Positions 34,146 to 43,127 of a stretch of 64,000 nucleotides of DNA are shown piece by piece. Under the pieces are notes generated by a model, which had not been told where the DNA came from, made no database searches, and was given only the letters and a program-made list of their open reading frames with translations. Every line of letters starts with the position of its first letter. Positions within the stretch are counted from its first letter, which is position 1. This stretch comes from CBDUXP01 sp965371225 [NCBI: uncultured bacterium]. Lineage in GTDB: Bacteria > Abyssobacteria > SURF-5 > CBDUXP01. Both the position numbers and the translations under genes were made by a program. Where the stretch lies: contig CBDUXP010000018.1 in the NCBI GenBank assembly GCA_965371225.1, positions 7,974-71,973 of the forward strand, read 5' to 3'.

Positions 34146-35612
34146 CTATGTGTGGAGACCGCCCGGGCGCAAGAGAGCGCCGGCCCCGCCCGCCGCGGCC
34201 AGGGCCAGGAGCGGCCAGAGCACCTGGTGGTACCGCGGGTCCCCGTAGTACACCGCGTGCACCAGCAGGATGTACGCCGCCCAGCTTCCCAGCATGGCCC
34301 ATCCGCCCGGCGACTCGCGCCAGCCGCGCCGGAGGGCCCAGACCACCACCAGCAGGCCGCAGCCGTAGTAGTACCCGTCGAGCGCCAGGCGGGTGACCAG
34401 GGCGCGCGCCGCAGACCAGTCTGTCACGTTCGGGCCGCTGGCCGCCCAGCGCAGGGCGGCGGAATCGTCGCGGAGCAGGGCCGCGAGCTTGGCCGGCACC
34501 AGCCGCCCAAACCGCCCCGGGTCGGCGCGGATGGCAGCGACCGCGGCGGCACGCAGGGCGGCATCCCGCTCCGCTTCGTTCTCCATGGCGCGGTACGAAC
34601 CGAATTCGGATTCCGGAATGGTCCGCACGGCCCCCGTGGCCCCCGGCCCGTTGCCTACGTACAGGTTGAACCCGGCATTCGTGCTCACGAGTGCGAACCG
34701 GTCGAACGCCCGGTAATTGCGATACGTCCACGGCGCGATGACACAGAGCGCGACCGCGTAGGTCACGGCCAGGTCCAACAGGATGCGGCCGGGTCGGGTG
34801 CGGTCCCCGGCAAGGAGGAGGGCGATGAACGGCCACGGCAGGAGCACCGGTTTCACCAGCACCCCGAGGCCGACGAGCAGGCCCAGGAATACCCGCCGCC
34901 GCCACGGATCAAGGTCGCGGTTCAGCACGAGCGCCCAGACGGCGACCAGCAGGGTGGCGAAGAGGGTTTCCGTGCTCAGCAGTTCAGTGAACAGGATTGC
35001 GCTCGGACACAGCGCGAAGGCGAGCGCGGCAAGCCGCGCGCCGGATTCAGGCAACACGCGGCGGCCGACGCGCCAGAGCAGCGCCGCCGTGACGTACGAG
35101 AGCAGGACCTGCGCCACCTTGACCGCGAGCAGGGACATGCCGAAGACCCGGTAGAGCGCCGCGAGAAAGGCGGGGTAGCCGATGGGCCAGAACGCGCTCG
35201 GCCAGCCGTTCTCCACGTACCCGTGCCCCGCCAGCAGGTCCTTCGCATGGATGTCGTACCACGCCAGGTCCACGTGGGGGATGGTATGCGTCAGGAGCAT
35301 CCACACCACACGCGGCAGCACGACCGCGATGGCAAGGTACGCGAGCCACGTGCGGGTCGGGCACGTGGCGATCCAGCGGACCGCGTCGCGCACGCGGGTC
35401 CGGCGCCACCAGCCCGCCGCGAAGAGCCACAGCGCGGTGGCGGCGATCCGTCCCGTCTGGCCCACCAGGTGCGCCACGCTGGCGTCGCCCACGTCGCCAT
35501 CGGGCGACAGCCGCGTGCCCACCTCCAGCCAGACACTCGGGGGCAGCACCAGGCACAGCACCCCGAGCCCCAACGCGACGCCGATGACTGCGCGGTCGGA
35601 GGATGATTTCAC
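34146..35612 (-). CDS. GT-C type membrane glycosyltransferase (GT39/GT83-like)
   Basis: A 488-residue polytopic protein resembling ArnT/PMT-like enzymes, which move a sugar from a polyprenyl-phosphate carrier onto a lipid or protein in the periplasm. The first external loop has an acidic HVDLAWYDIHAKDLLAGHGY segment, followed by WPSAFWPIGYPAFLAALYRVFG, the classic pattern of the group. At least ten hydrophobic helices follow, and the C-terminal half carries NAGFNLYVGNGPGATG. The GTG start at 35612 is preceded by TATACT only 6 bases upstream, so the mRNA may be leaderless. The acceptor is unknown. Confidence 0.8.
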   Translation of the reverse strand: MKSSSDRAVIGVALGLGVLCLVLPPSVWLEVGTRLSPDGDVGDASVAHLVGQTGRIAATALWLFAAGWWRRTRVRDAVRWIATCPTRTWLAYLAIAVVLPRVVWMLLTHTIPHVDLAWYDIHAKDLLAGHGYVENGWPSAFWPIGYPAFLAALYRVFGMSLLAVKVAQVLLSYVTAALLWRVGRRVLPESGARLAALAFALCPSAILFTELLSTETLFATLLVAVWALVLNRDLDPWRRRVFLGLLVGLGVLVKPVLLPWPFIALLLAGDRTRPGRILLDLAVTYAVALCVIAPWTYRNYRAFDRFALVSTNAGFNLYVGNGPGATGAVRTIPESEFGSYRAMENEAERDAALRAAAVAAIRADPGRFGRLVPAKLAALLRDDSAALRWAASGPNVTDWSAARALVTRLALDGYYYGCGLLVVVWALRRGWRESPGGWAMLGSWAAYILLVHAVYYGDPRYHQVLWPLLALAAAGGAGALLRPGGLHT

Positions 35613-35618
35613 GGGAAC

Positions 35619-35624
35619 AGTATA
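35619..35624 (-). promoter_or_regulatory. -10 element placed for leaderless transcription of the GT-C gene
   Basis: TATACT on the - strand, then 6 bases, then the GTG start codon. Transcription would begin at or next to the start codon. The -35 region is weak. Confidence 0.5.
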
Positions 35625-35762
35625 GAAGTGGTCGCTAGCGACTCGCGGCCGGCTTGCGAAAAGTCGGGGTGGGCCTTCAGACCGGCCCCACTCCCTAAGG
35701 GGAAGGAGCGTCGCGGACTATGGCAAAGGGCGCAGGGTGCAGGAGATCGAAACCCGCGGCCG

Positions 35763-36320
35763 CTACGTCCGCTCGTAGGTGCCGATGAGTTCCCCTTCGG
35801 CGAGGATGTGACCTTCCATCATCTCGAGCAGGTCGGCCTTGGTGGCGCCGGGCCCCAGGTCGAGTTCGATGTCGAGCGCGTAGAGCTTAAAGAAGTACCG
35901 GTGCACGCCGTGGCCGGGCGGGGGCATGGGGCCGCGGTAGCCGGTGTCGCCCCAGCCGGTGATCCCCTCGTGCAGCCCGCTCTGCACCCCCTCGGTGATC
36001 GAGGTCTGATCCGCGGGAATCTTGTAGGCCACCCAGTGGACCCACGGCTCGGGGGTGGGGGCGTCGGGATCGTCGCAGATGAGGGCCAGCTCCTTCGTGC
36101 CCTCGGGCGCGGCCGTCCATGCGAGCCCGGGGGACACGTCTTTCCCCTCGCCGGTGTGCTTCTGCGGAATGGATCCGTTGGGTTCAAAAGCGTTGCTGGT
36201 CAGTTGCATGTGTGTGGTCTCCCGCTGCGGGTTGCGAGACTCCTCTGCTGCAGCTGTGCTCCGGGTCGCGGTGAGCGCCAAAAGCACCAAGGCGACACCC
36301 GGGCCAATCCGAGTGTGCAT
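35763..36320 (-). CDS. Exported PEBP-family (YbhB/YbcL-like) protein
   Basis: A 185-residue phosphatidylethanolamine-binding-protein homologue. Signal peptide at about 1-25 (PGVALVLLALTATRSTAAA). Family signatures are LICDDPDAPTPEPWVHW (ligand pocket) and YRGPMPPPGHGVHRYFF. Bacterial members are often periplasmic; their ligand is not established. The ATG at 36320 gives the signal peptide and follows TATAAT by only 7 bases, so translation may start on a leaderless mRNA. Longer upstream frames are not credible. Confidence 0.9.
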   Translation of the reverse strand: MHTRIGPGVALVLLALTATRSTAAAEESRNPQRETTHMQLTSNAFEPNGSIPQKHTGEGKDVSPGLAWTAAPEGTKELALICDDPDAPTPEPWVHWVAYKIPADQTSITEGVQSGLHEGITGWGDTGYRGPMPPPGHGVHRYFFKLYALDIELDLGPGATKADLLEMMEGHILAEGELIGTYERT

Positions 36321-36327
36321 CGGCGGG

Positions 36328-36333
36328 ATTATA
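36328..36333 (-). promoter_or_regulatory. -10 element placed for leaderless transcription of the PEBP gene
   Basis: A perfect TATAAT on the - strand, 7 bases from the ATG at 36320. No Shine-Dalgarno sequence fits between them. The -35 (GTGCAG with a 17-base spacer) is weak. Confidence 0.55.
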
Positions 36334-36364
36334 GCAGCGCCGGCACCGGGCTGCACCGCGGGGC

Positions 36365-38605
36365 CTACGACAGGGGCTCGACCGTGACGGGGATGCCGTT
36401 GAGTACGGCGTTCCCGCTGGGCACGTCCATCTCCGCGTCGTCGGTCAGGATGTTCGAGTTCACCCCGGCGTGCGCCTCCGCGATGGGCATGCGCAGCCCC
36501 TCGCCGTCGTGGCCCCACCCGTGCGGCAAGCTGACCACGCCGGGCATCAACTCGTCCGTCACCTCGATGGGCGCCACCACGCTCCCGACGCGGCTGGTGA
36601 CCCGCGCCCGCCCGCCGGTCTCCAATTGCAGACGCAATGCGTCCGCTTCGCTCACCATGAGGGTGCACCGGTCGGGGCCTTTCACCAGCGAGTGCAGGTT
36701 GTGGCACCACGAGTTGTTCGACCGCAAGTGTCGCCGGCCGATGAGCACCATGCCGTCGTGCCCGTTCTCCAGGTCCGCACGCAAGCGCGCCAGGTCTTCC
36801 AGCACCAGGTCCGGCGCCAGGTCGATCTTGGCATTGGTGGTGCCCAGCTTCCCGGGCAACTGCTCCTTCAGCGCGCCCAGGTCGATCCCGTGGGGATTGT
36901 CCTTGAGCTTCTGCAGGCTCAGGCCGTCGGGATTGCGGCCAAAGCCGTCGCCGTACACGCCCGTGCGCAGGAGCAGGTCGAGGATGCGGTGCGGCCCCGG
37001 CTCGTCACCCAGCTTCGCAATCGCCTCGTCCGCCGTCAGGCCCTCCCACCGGCCGCCCTCGGTGGGAATCTCCTGCTGCACCGCTTGTTGCAGCACGAAG
37101 TCGTCCACCCCCTTCAGGTCCATCTCGCTCATGCCGACCATGTAAGACGCCAGCCGCGCGAGGATTTCCCAATCGTGCTGCGTGCCCTCCGGCTTCTCGA
37201 ACACGGGTGCCGAGTACTTCGCGACGTCGCGTACCGCGAGCTGGTAGAGCGCCAAGTCATACGTGTCGTGTTCCAGGGCGCCCGTCGGCGGCAGGATCAC
37301 GTCTGCGTGCCGCGTGGTTTCGTTCAGGTAGAAGTCCACGGACACCATGAAGTCGAGCGCGGCGAACGCCTCGTCCAGCCGGTCCGCGTTCGGCGCGGAC
37401 AGCGCCGGGTTGCCCGCGACGGTGACTAGCGCGCGAATCTGGCCGTCGCCTGGGGTCTCGATTTCGTCGGCGAGCGTCGCGACGGGGATTTCGCCGAACA
37501 CTTCGGGCAGTTCGCGCACGCGGCTCTTCCACCGGTGCAGGCTCACGCCTTTGCCACCGGGCTCCTGTTCAAACCCGATGCCGCTGACGGCCGCCGCTTG
37601 GGCGAACATGGCGCACCCCGCCCGGTCCAGGTGGCCGCTGAGAATGTTCACCAGGTCCACGGCCCAGCTCGCGAGCGTGCCGAACTGCTGGCAGGTGGTA
37701 CCGATGCGGCCGTAGCACGCTGCCTTGTCGGCCGCGCAGAAGTCGCGCGTCAGCCGGCGGATCGTGTCGGCGTCGATCCCGCAGCGCTCCGCGACGGTCT
37801 CCGGGGCGAACGGCGCCACGGCGTCCCGCACCGCGTCCAACCCGCTGATGTGCCCCTCGGTGCGGCCGAGCGTTACCAGGTCCTCCGCAAACATGGTGTG
37901 CACCATGGCGAGCAGCAGGTACGCGTCGGTGCCGGGGCGGATGAAGTGGTGTTCCGTCGCGATGTCCGCCGTCTCGCTGCGGCGCGGGTCGATCACGATC
38001 ACTTGGCCCCCGCGCTCGACGATGGCCTTCAACCGGCCGGGCACGTCCGGGGCGGTCATGAGGCTGCCGTTGGAGGCGAGCGGATTGCCGCCGAGAATAA
38101 TGAGATGCTCCGTGCGGTCCAGGTCCGGCACGGGAATGGTCAAGCCGCCGCCGAACATGAGCCCCGCGCTCACCATCTTCGGAATCTGATCCGCGGTGCT
38201 GGCGCTGAACCGCTGCTTGCTTCCCGTGGAGCGGTTGTACACGGGCAGGTACACCATGCAGTGCAGATTGTGCGCGCTCGGATTGCCGAAGTACGTGGCG
38301 AGCGCGTTCGGCCCGGACTCCTCACGAATGGCCACCAGCCGCTCGCCCACATACGCGTAGGCCTCGTCCCACGAGATTTCTTCCCACGTGCCGGCGTCGG
38401 TCTTGCGGATCGGGTGCCGCAGGCGGTCCGGGTCGTCGTGCAGCCCCTTCATGCCGTAGGCCTTGGGGCAGATGTACCCCTTGGAGAAGGGATCGTCCTT
38501 GTCCCCGCGGATCGTAATGATGCGGTCGCCCTCCACCTCGACGGCGATGCCGCAGGTAGCCTCACACAGCGTGCAGATGCGATAGACGGTACGTCGGTCA
38601 GCCAT
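36365..38605 (-). CDS. Molybdopterin (bis-MGD) oxidoreductase, copy 1
   Basis: A 746-residue member of the DMSO-reductase superfamily. An N-terminal [4Fe-4S] site is complete (C11-x2-C14-x3-C18-x27-C46, then PKAYG). The central domain has HLIILGGNPLASNGS and VIVIDPRRSETAD. The C-terminal MGD-binding domain has LIGRRHLRSNNSW and MPGVVSLPHGWGH. There is no Tat signal, so it is probably cytoplasmic. No electron-transfer partner subunit is adjacent, and the substrate is unknown. A close paralogue in opposite orientation lies at 45072-47303. ATG 38605 gives MADRRT, as in the paralogue. Confidence 0.88.
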   Translation of the reverse strand: MADRRTVYRICTLCEATCGIAVEVEGDRIITIRGDKDDPFSKGYICPKAYGMKGLHDDPDRLRHPIRKTDAGTWEEISWDEAYAYVGERLVAIREESGPNALATYFGNPSAHNLHCMVYLPVYNRSTGSKQRFSASTADQIPKMVSAGLMFGGGLTIPVPDLDRTEHLIILGGNPLASNGSLMTAPDVPGRLKAIVERGGQVIVIDPRRSETADIATEHHFIRPGTDAYLLLAMVHTMFAEDLVTLGRTEGHISGLDAVRDAVAPFAPETVAERCGIDADTIRRLTRDFCAADKAACYGRIGTTCQQFGTLASWAVDLVNILSGHLDRAGCAMFAQAAAVSGIGFEQEPGGKGVSLHRWKSRVRELPEVFGEIPVATLADEIETPGDGQIRALVTVAGNPALSAPNADRLDEAFAALDFMVSVDFYLNETTRHADVILPPTGALEHDTYDLALYQLAVRDVAKYSAPVFEKPEGTQHDWEILARLASYMVGMSEMDLKGVDDFVLQQAVQQEIPTEGGRWEGLTADEAIAKLGDEPGPHRILDLLLRTGVYGDGFGRNPDGLSLQKLKDNPHGIDLGALKEQLPGKLGTTNAKIDLAPDLVLEDLARLRADLENGHDGMVLIGRRHLRSNNSWCHNLHSLVKGPDRCTLMVSEADALRLQLETGGRARVTSRVGSVVAPIEVTDELMPGVVSLPHGWGHDGEGLRMPIAEAHAGVNSNILTDDAEMDVPSGNAVLNGIPVTVEPLS

Positions 38606-38710
38606 GGCGCACTCCTCGAGCGTAGGTCGCGAGGCCTGGACACGGCCCCGCAGAATTCGCGAGGGTAAGTCTATCAGGTTGCGGCGGGCGTTTCGGGGCC
38701 ACCTCCGGCC

Positions 38711-38767
38711 GGTCCCGGGGGGCCGGTCAGTCCGCTTCCAGTCGGCCCCGGAGGGCCGGTCAGTCCG
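38711..38767 (-). repeat. Two tandem ~33-base repeat units at the 3' end of the DUF6285 gene
   Basis: The core GGCCGGTCAGTCCG occurs at 38721-38734 and 38754-38767, with similar GC-rich palindromic flanks (GGCCCCGGAGGGCC type). On the - strand the second copy covers the last codons and stop of the DUF6285 gene. They may act as a double terminator. Confidence 0.6.
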
Positions 38768-39173
38768 AAAGTTCTTTGCGTACAACGGCCGCCATCCGGG
38801 GGTTGGCCACCTCCAGCTTGCGCACGGCGGCGGCGCGCAGGTGGGCCAGGACCCGCGCCCGAAACGCGCCCGCGTCCGCTTCGCCGGCCCGGATGCGGCG
38901 GGTCAATTCCTCATTCAACTCCAGCACCCGGGCGCGCAGATCCTCCATGCCCGGGGGCGCGTCCCCCGGCCGGTCGAGCACGTCGCACAGGGCCGCGTGC
39001 TCCACGTGCAGGTCCGCCTCGGGACTCTCCCACTCGCGCAAGAGCATCTTGACTACATTCGACGCCACCCGTGCCCGGAACTGCGCCGCGCCCTCCAGCT
39101 CTTGCATGGCCACGTCTTCCAGAAAGTACGCCACCCCTTGAAGCAACTGGCGATCGGTTGGTTTATCTTGCAT
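38760..39173 (-). CDS. DUF6285-like protein
   Basis: A 137-residue, mostly helical soluble protein (QDKPTDRQLLQGVAYFLEDV, FRARVASNVVKMLLREWE, AHLRAAAVRKLEVANPRMA). It matches the small family usually encoded next to an ACAD10-like phosphotransferase, exactly the neighbour here. Its function is unknown; in other genomes the pair often sits with an acyl-CoA dehydrogenase, which is missing from this window. I assign the family from memory of its N-terminal pattern and the context. Confidence 0.7.
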   Translation of the reverse strand: MQDKPTDRQLLQGVAYFLEDVAMQELEGAAQFRARVASNVVKMLLREWESPEADLHVEHAALCDVLDRPGDAPPGMEDLRARVLELNEELTRRIRAGEADAGAFRARVLAHLRAAAVRKLEVANPRMAAVVRKELSD

Positions 39174-39186
39174 TGCCTCTATCCAC

Positions 39187-39266
39187 AGATTACGCAGATT
39201 GCACAGATTTCTGTCTGTCGTCCTCTGGTGTTCCCGGTTTCTGAATCTGTTTGATCTGCGAAATCT
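39187..39266. repeat. Inverted repeat with CGCAGATT-type units
   Basis: Arms at 39187-39209 and 39244-39266 match at 19 of 23 positions, with a 34-base loop. Both are built from AGATT/CGCAGAT/ACAGATT words, much more AT-rich than the surroundings. It looks like the dispersed intergenic CAGATTACGCAGATT repeats seen in many environmental genomes. It lies between the phosphotransferase and DUF6285 genes. Confidence 0.65.
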
Positions 39267-39287
39267 GCGAATCCGATGCGGTCGCCA

Positions 39288-40304
39288 CTACTCTCGGATC
39301 AGGTTCAACAATTCCGCCTCGACCTCGGAGGCGCGGCGGCCGATGGCCCCCTTCTCCAAGTCGCGCGTCGTGCCGTCCACGAAGTTCACCGCCTGCATGA
39401 CCGTGATGATCCCCCAGCGCAAATTCCCGAACACCTCCCACCAGTGCGCGCGCTCGCGGTCCACCGGCTGCCCGCCCGCGGCTTCGTATCCTGCGTAGAG
39501 CGCGTCGCGGCTTCCACACCCCGCGACGGGCTGCGCGTCGTGCCCGAAGCGCCACGCCCGCACGGTGAGCCACCCCAGGTCCTCCAGCGGGTCTCCCCAG
39601 TGGCACAGTTCCCAGTCGAGGATGGTGCGCAGGCCGTCCGGCCCGAACATGACGTTGCCCAGCCGGTAGTCGCCGTGCACCAGGCACAGGCCGGTGGGTT
39701 CCGGCACGCGGGCCGCCAGGTAGCGCAGCCCCAGCTCGAAGACCGGGTGCGGGTTGCGCGCCGCGTCGCGGTACGCCGCCTCGTACAGTTGCAGTGCGAG
39801 CGCCGCCGGATTGCCCTCCGGCAGGGGCCCGAGAATCTCCTGCAACGCTGCGTCGGGGGCCACGGCATGGATGGGCGCGAGGAACTCGCCCAACTGCCGG
39901 GCCATCAGGCCGCGTGCCTGCGCGTACTCATCGCGGCGAAGCAGGCGCGGCGCCAGGGTCTCGCCCTCCAGAAACTCCATCACGAAGAACGGGAGCCCGT
40001 CGGCATCGGTCGCCTCATACAGCGGCTCGGGCGCGTGGACGCCCGCGTCGAAGGCGGCGCGCATCACCGTGTACTCCCCGTGGATGTCGAGCGCGCCCTG
40101 GCGCGCCGGTTGGAACGCCCGCCGGAGGACATACGGCCGGGGGGCGCCGTCGATTTCCACCTCGAACAGCCAGAGATCCTTCGACGCGCCGCCACTCAGC
40201 TCGCGCGGATTCTTGACGGCCTCCCCGGCCGCGACCCCGAGCTGCGCCAAAAACGGCGTCAGGTCGATCGCCTCCCATCGCGGCGTCTGCGGTGCGTCGG
40301 TCAT
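39288..40304 (-). CDS. ACAD10-like aminoglycoside-phosphotransferase-fold kinase
   Basis: A 338-residue protein of the APH/choline-kinase fold. The kinase signatures are clear: catalytic loop LCLVHGDYRLGNVMF and the metal-binding DWELCHWGDPLEDLGW. The N-lobe has RELSGGASKDLWLFEVE. Relatives act with acyl-CoA dehydrogenases on 4-hydroxy-acyl substrates; the true substrate here is unknown, and this is not evidence of antibiotic resistance. It is followed by the DUF6285 gene after a 114-base gap that holds an inverted repeat. ATG 40304 (MTDAPQ) is chosen over a slightly longer frame. Confidence 0.85.
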   Translation of the reverse strand: MTDAPQTPRWEAIDLTPFLAQLGVAAGEAVKNPRELSGGASKDLWLFEVEIDGAPRPYVLRRAFQPARQGALDIHGEYTVMRAAFDAGVHAPEPLYEATDADGLPFFVMEFLEGETLAPRLLRRDEYAQARGLMARQLGEFLAPIHAVAPDAALQEILGPLPEGNPAALALQLYEAAYRDAARNPHPVFELGLRYLAARVPEPTGLCLVHGDYRLGNVMFGPDGLRTILDWELCHWGDPLEDLGWLTVRAWRFGHDAQPVAGCGSRDALYAGYEAAGGQPVDRERAHWWEVFGNLRWGIITVMQAVNFVDGTTRDLEKGAIGRRASEVEAELLNLIRE

Positions 40305-40441
40305 GCCCCCTCTGCGGCGCGCCCCGCGGGGGGACATGGCGGCGCGCGGCGTACCAAGTCTACCAAGTCCCTCCCGTCACGAGCTGAGCTTGTACGTGAC
40401 GAGGGCCTGCGCCGCCAGCGTGCCGCCGGCCCATGTCTCAC

Positions 40442-40469
40442 TTGCCCCGGCATACCGACGCGATAGACT
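40442..40469 (+). promoter_or_regulatory. Candidate promoter of the Lon-like gene
   Basis: TTGCCC (40442-40447), a 16-base spacer and TAGACT (40464-40469). The leader would be about 40 bases and contains GAGGAGGGG before the ATG. A TAGACT -10 also appears on the opposite strand of this divergent region for the phosphotransferase gene. Confidence 0.4.
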
Positions 40470-40517
40470 AAGCGCGGTCGTGGACCGGCGGGAGCCCGCC
40501 GAGGAGGGGACGACGGG

Positions 40518-43091
40518 ATGATTCGCGACGACTGCGCCCTGACACCGGACACCCTGCGCTGGCAGTGCGACGAGGCGACCCTGGGCTTCGGCACGACGGC
40601 GGAACTCGGCACCGCTTTCGAGCTGATCGGCCAGGACCGCGCCATCGAGGCCATCAAGCTCAGTCTCTCCGTGCGCGGGCCCGGGTACAACGTGTTCGTA
40701 GCGGGCATCTCGGGCAGCGGCCGCCTGACGGCGCTGCGCCGCATGCTCGAACAGTTGGACGTGGACACGCCGGCGCTGACGGACAAATGTTACGTGCACA
40801 ATTTTGACGAGCCGGACCGGCCCGTCCTGTTGCGCCTGCCGGTCGGCCGGGCCACCGCCCTGCGGCTGGACATGGAAATGCTGGTCACCACCCTGCGCGC
40901 CCACTTGGGGGAGACGTTCGAGAGTGAGGATTTCCAGGCCGAGCGGAAGACCATCGTCCAGGAGGGGGCCGACCGGGCGGCGGGGCTCTTCAAGGAATTC
41001 GAAGCGGAGTTGGAGGAGCACGGGTTCAAGGTGGTGCGGCTGCAGATGGGGCCGATCACGCGGCCGGACGTGGTACCCATCGTGGACGGCGAGCCGATCA
41101 TCTTCGAGCAGCTCGAAGCGGAGCTGGCGAAGGGGACGCGGAAGGGGGTGGACCTGGAACCGCTGCGCGAACAGCATGACGCGTATCACGTGCGGCTGGA
41201 CGCCATCCTGAAACAGTCGGCGATTATCGAGCGGGAGACGCAGGAGCGTATGTCCGCGTTGGAGCAGGAGTACGCCAAGTGGGCGGTGAATCCGATGGTC
41301 GCGACCATGCGGGACCGGCACGAAGCGCCCGAAGTCCGGACGTACCTGAACGCGGTGCGCGAAAGCGTGCTGAACGAGCTGGACCGGTTCCACGGGGACG
41401 AGCCGGAGAAGCCGGAGGGGCTGCCCTTCACGATCGAGGACGATTTCACCGAGTACAAGGTGAACGTGTTCGTGGACAACCGGCACGCGACCCACGCACC
41501 GATCATCGTCGAGACCGCGCCCACGCACCAGAACCTGTTCGGTTCCATCGAAGCCGCCGTCGAGCGGTTCGGCCGCGTCAGCACGAACCACATGAAGATT
41601 CACGCCGGGTCCCTGGTCCGGGCCGACGGCGGCTATATCGTGTTCAACCTGTTGGATGCAATCACGGAGTTCGGGGTGTGGAAGACGCTCAAGCGCACGC
41701 TGCTCAGCGGGCAGCTCGACATCCGCAACGAGGCGCTGCACTCGCCGGTCAGCATGTTCGGCATGAAGCCGCAGCCGATTCCGCTGCAAGCGAAAATCTG
41801 CGTGATCGGCACGCGCGACCTGTATCACCTGCTGTACCAGTGGGACGAAGACTTCCACCGCGTGTTCAAGATCAAGGCGGACTTCGACTACGAGATGGAG
41901 AACACCGACGCGCGGGTCCAGGACCTGGCGGCGTGGATCGCGCGGGTGACGGCGGAGGAGGGCCTGCGGCCGTGGACCCCGGCGGGGGTCGCCGCGCTCA
42001 TGGAGGAAGCGGCGCGGCGGAGCGGCCGCCAGCGCAAGCTGACGGCGCGGCTCGGGCGGCTGGCCGATCTGATCCGGGAGGCGAACTATTACGCCGGCGA
42101 GGCCGGCGCCGACCTGGTGGGCCGCGAACACGTGGACCGGGCCATCGTGGAAAAGGTCCGGCGCACGAACCTCCTGGAAGAGAAGATACGCGAGACGATC
42201 GACGAAGGCATCGTGTACATCGACTCCCAGGGCAAAGTCATCGGCCAGGTGAACGGGCTGGCGGTGTACAGCATGGGCGACTACCACTTCGGCAAGCCGG
42301 CGCGCATCACCGCCAAAGTCGGCGTCGGCCAGGCGGGCATCATCAACGTGGAACGGGAAGCCAAACTGAGCGGCGCCACGCACGACAAGGGCGTGCTCAT
42401 CCTCCAGGGATATCTGCGCGCCATGTACGCGCAGGAGCGGCCGATCACCCTCAGCGCCAGCGTGTGTTTCGAACAGAGTTACGGCGGGATCGACGGCGAC
42501 AGCGCCAGCTCAACCGAGCTGTACGCGCTGGTGTCCGCCCTCAGCGACCTCCCGCTCGATCAGAGCATCGCGGTGACCGGCTCGATCGACCAGCACGGCC
42601 GCGTCCAGGCTATCGGTGGCGTGAACGAGAAGGTCGAGGGGTTCTTCGAACTCTGCGAGACCCGCGGCCTCACCGGCACGCAAGGGGTCCTCATTCCGCG
42701 CCCCAACGTGGGGGACCTGATGTTGCGCGACGACGTGGTGCGGGCGGTCGAAGCCGGCACGTTTCACGTGTGGGCCATCGACCACGTGGATCAGGGTCTG
42801 GAGCTGCTCCTCGGCGTGGCGCCCGGGACGCGCGATGCCGACGGGCGCTTCCCGGAGGACTCCGTGCACGGCCGGGTGGAGGCCATGCTGGAACGCATGG
42901 GCGAGATCCTGAGGAGCTATGAGCACGGCGAGGACGAGGACGACGGGGAGCACAAGGACGAGGAGGATGCCGGGGAGCCCGACGGCGCGGACGAGGATCC
43001 CACCCGCGGCGACGTCCCGGTCGAAGATGTCCCCGACCCGGAACGCGACGACGGGACCGACGAGGACGGGGAGGACGACGAGGCGGAGTAG
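40518..43091 (+). CDS. Lon-like ATP-dependent protease with an acidic tail
   Basis: An 857-residue AAA+ protease of the Lon-related (YcbZ/LonB-like) type. The N-terminal ATPase has a Walker-A-like VAGISGSGRLT with Arg instead of Lys; a divergent P-loop is common in this subfamily as I recall. The middle has FVDNRHATHAPIIVE and the segment ARVQDLAAWIARVTAEEG. The S16 protease domain carries the Ser-Lys dyad: S662 in GDSASSTELYAL and K705 in GGVNEKVEGFF. The last ~60 residues are almost only Asp, Glu, Gly and Pro. The ATG follows GAGGAGGGG. It probably degrades unfolded or regulatory proteins. Confidence 0.88.
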   Translation: MIRDDCALTPDTLRWQCDEATLGFGTTAELGTAFELIGQDRAIEAIKLSLSVRGPGYNVFVAGISGSGRLTALRRMLEQLDVDTPALTDKCYVHNFDEPDRPVLLRLPVGRATALRLDMEMLVTTLRAHLGETFESEDFQAERKTIVQEGADRAAGLFKEFEAELEEHGFKVVRLQMGPITRPDVVPIVDGEPIIFEQLEAELAKGTRKGVDLEPLREQHDAYHVRLDAILKQSAIIERETQERMSALEQEYAKWAVNPMVATMRDRHEAPEVRTYLNAVRESVLNELDRFHGDEPEKPEGLPFTIEDDFTEYKVNVFVDNRHATHAPIIVETAPTHQNLFGSIEAAVERFGRVSTNHMKIHAGSLVRADGGYIVFNLLDAITEFGVWKTLKRTLLSGQLDIRNEALHSPVSMFGMKPQPIPLQAKICVIGTRDLYHLLYQWDEDFHRVFKIKADFDYEMENTDARVQDLAAWIARVTAEEGLRPWTPAGVAALMEEAARRSGRQRKLTARLGRLADLIREANYYAGEAGADLVGREHVDRAIVEKVRRTNLLEEKIRETIDEGIVYIDSQGKVIGQVNGLAVYSMGDYHFGKPARITAKVGVGQAGIINVEREAKLSGATHDKGVLILQGYLRAMYAQERPITLSASVCFEQSYGGIDGDSASSTELYALVSALSDLPLDQSIAVTGSIDQHGRVQAIGGVNEKVEGFFELCETRGLTGTQGVLIPRPNVGDLMLRDDVVRAVEAGTFHVWAIDHVDQGLELLLGVAPGTRDADGRFPEDSVHGRVEAMLERMGEILRSYEHGEDEDDGEHKDEEDAGEPDGADEDPTRGDVPVEDVPDPERDDGTDEDGEDDEAE

Positions 43092-43127
43092 CGGCGCGCC
43101 CGCGCCCAGCGCCAGGCCCGGCGCCCC

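Noticed and set aside
40014-40304. Possible antibiotic-resistance phosphotransferase
   Set aside because: The APH fold is shared, but the sequence and DUF6285 neighbour match the ACAD10-like metabolic group; there is no reason to call a resistance gene.
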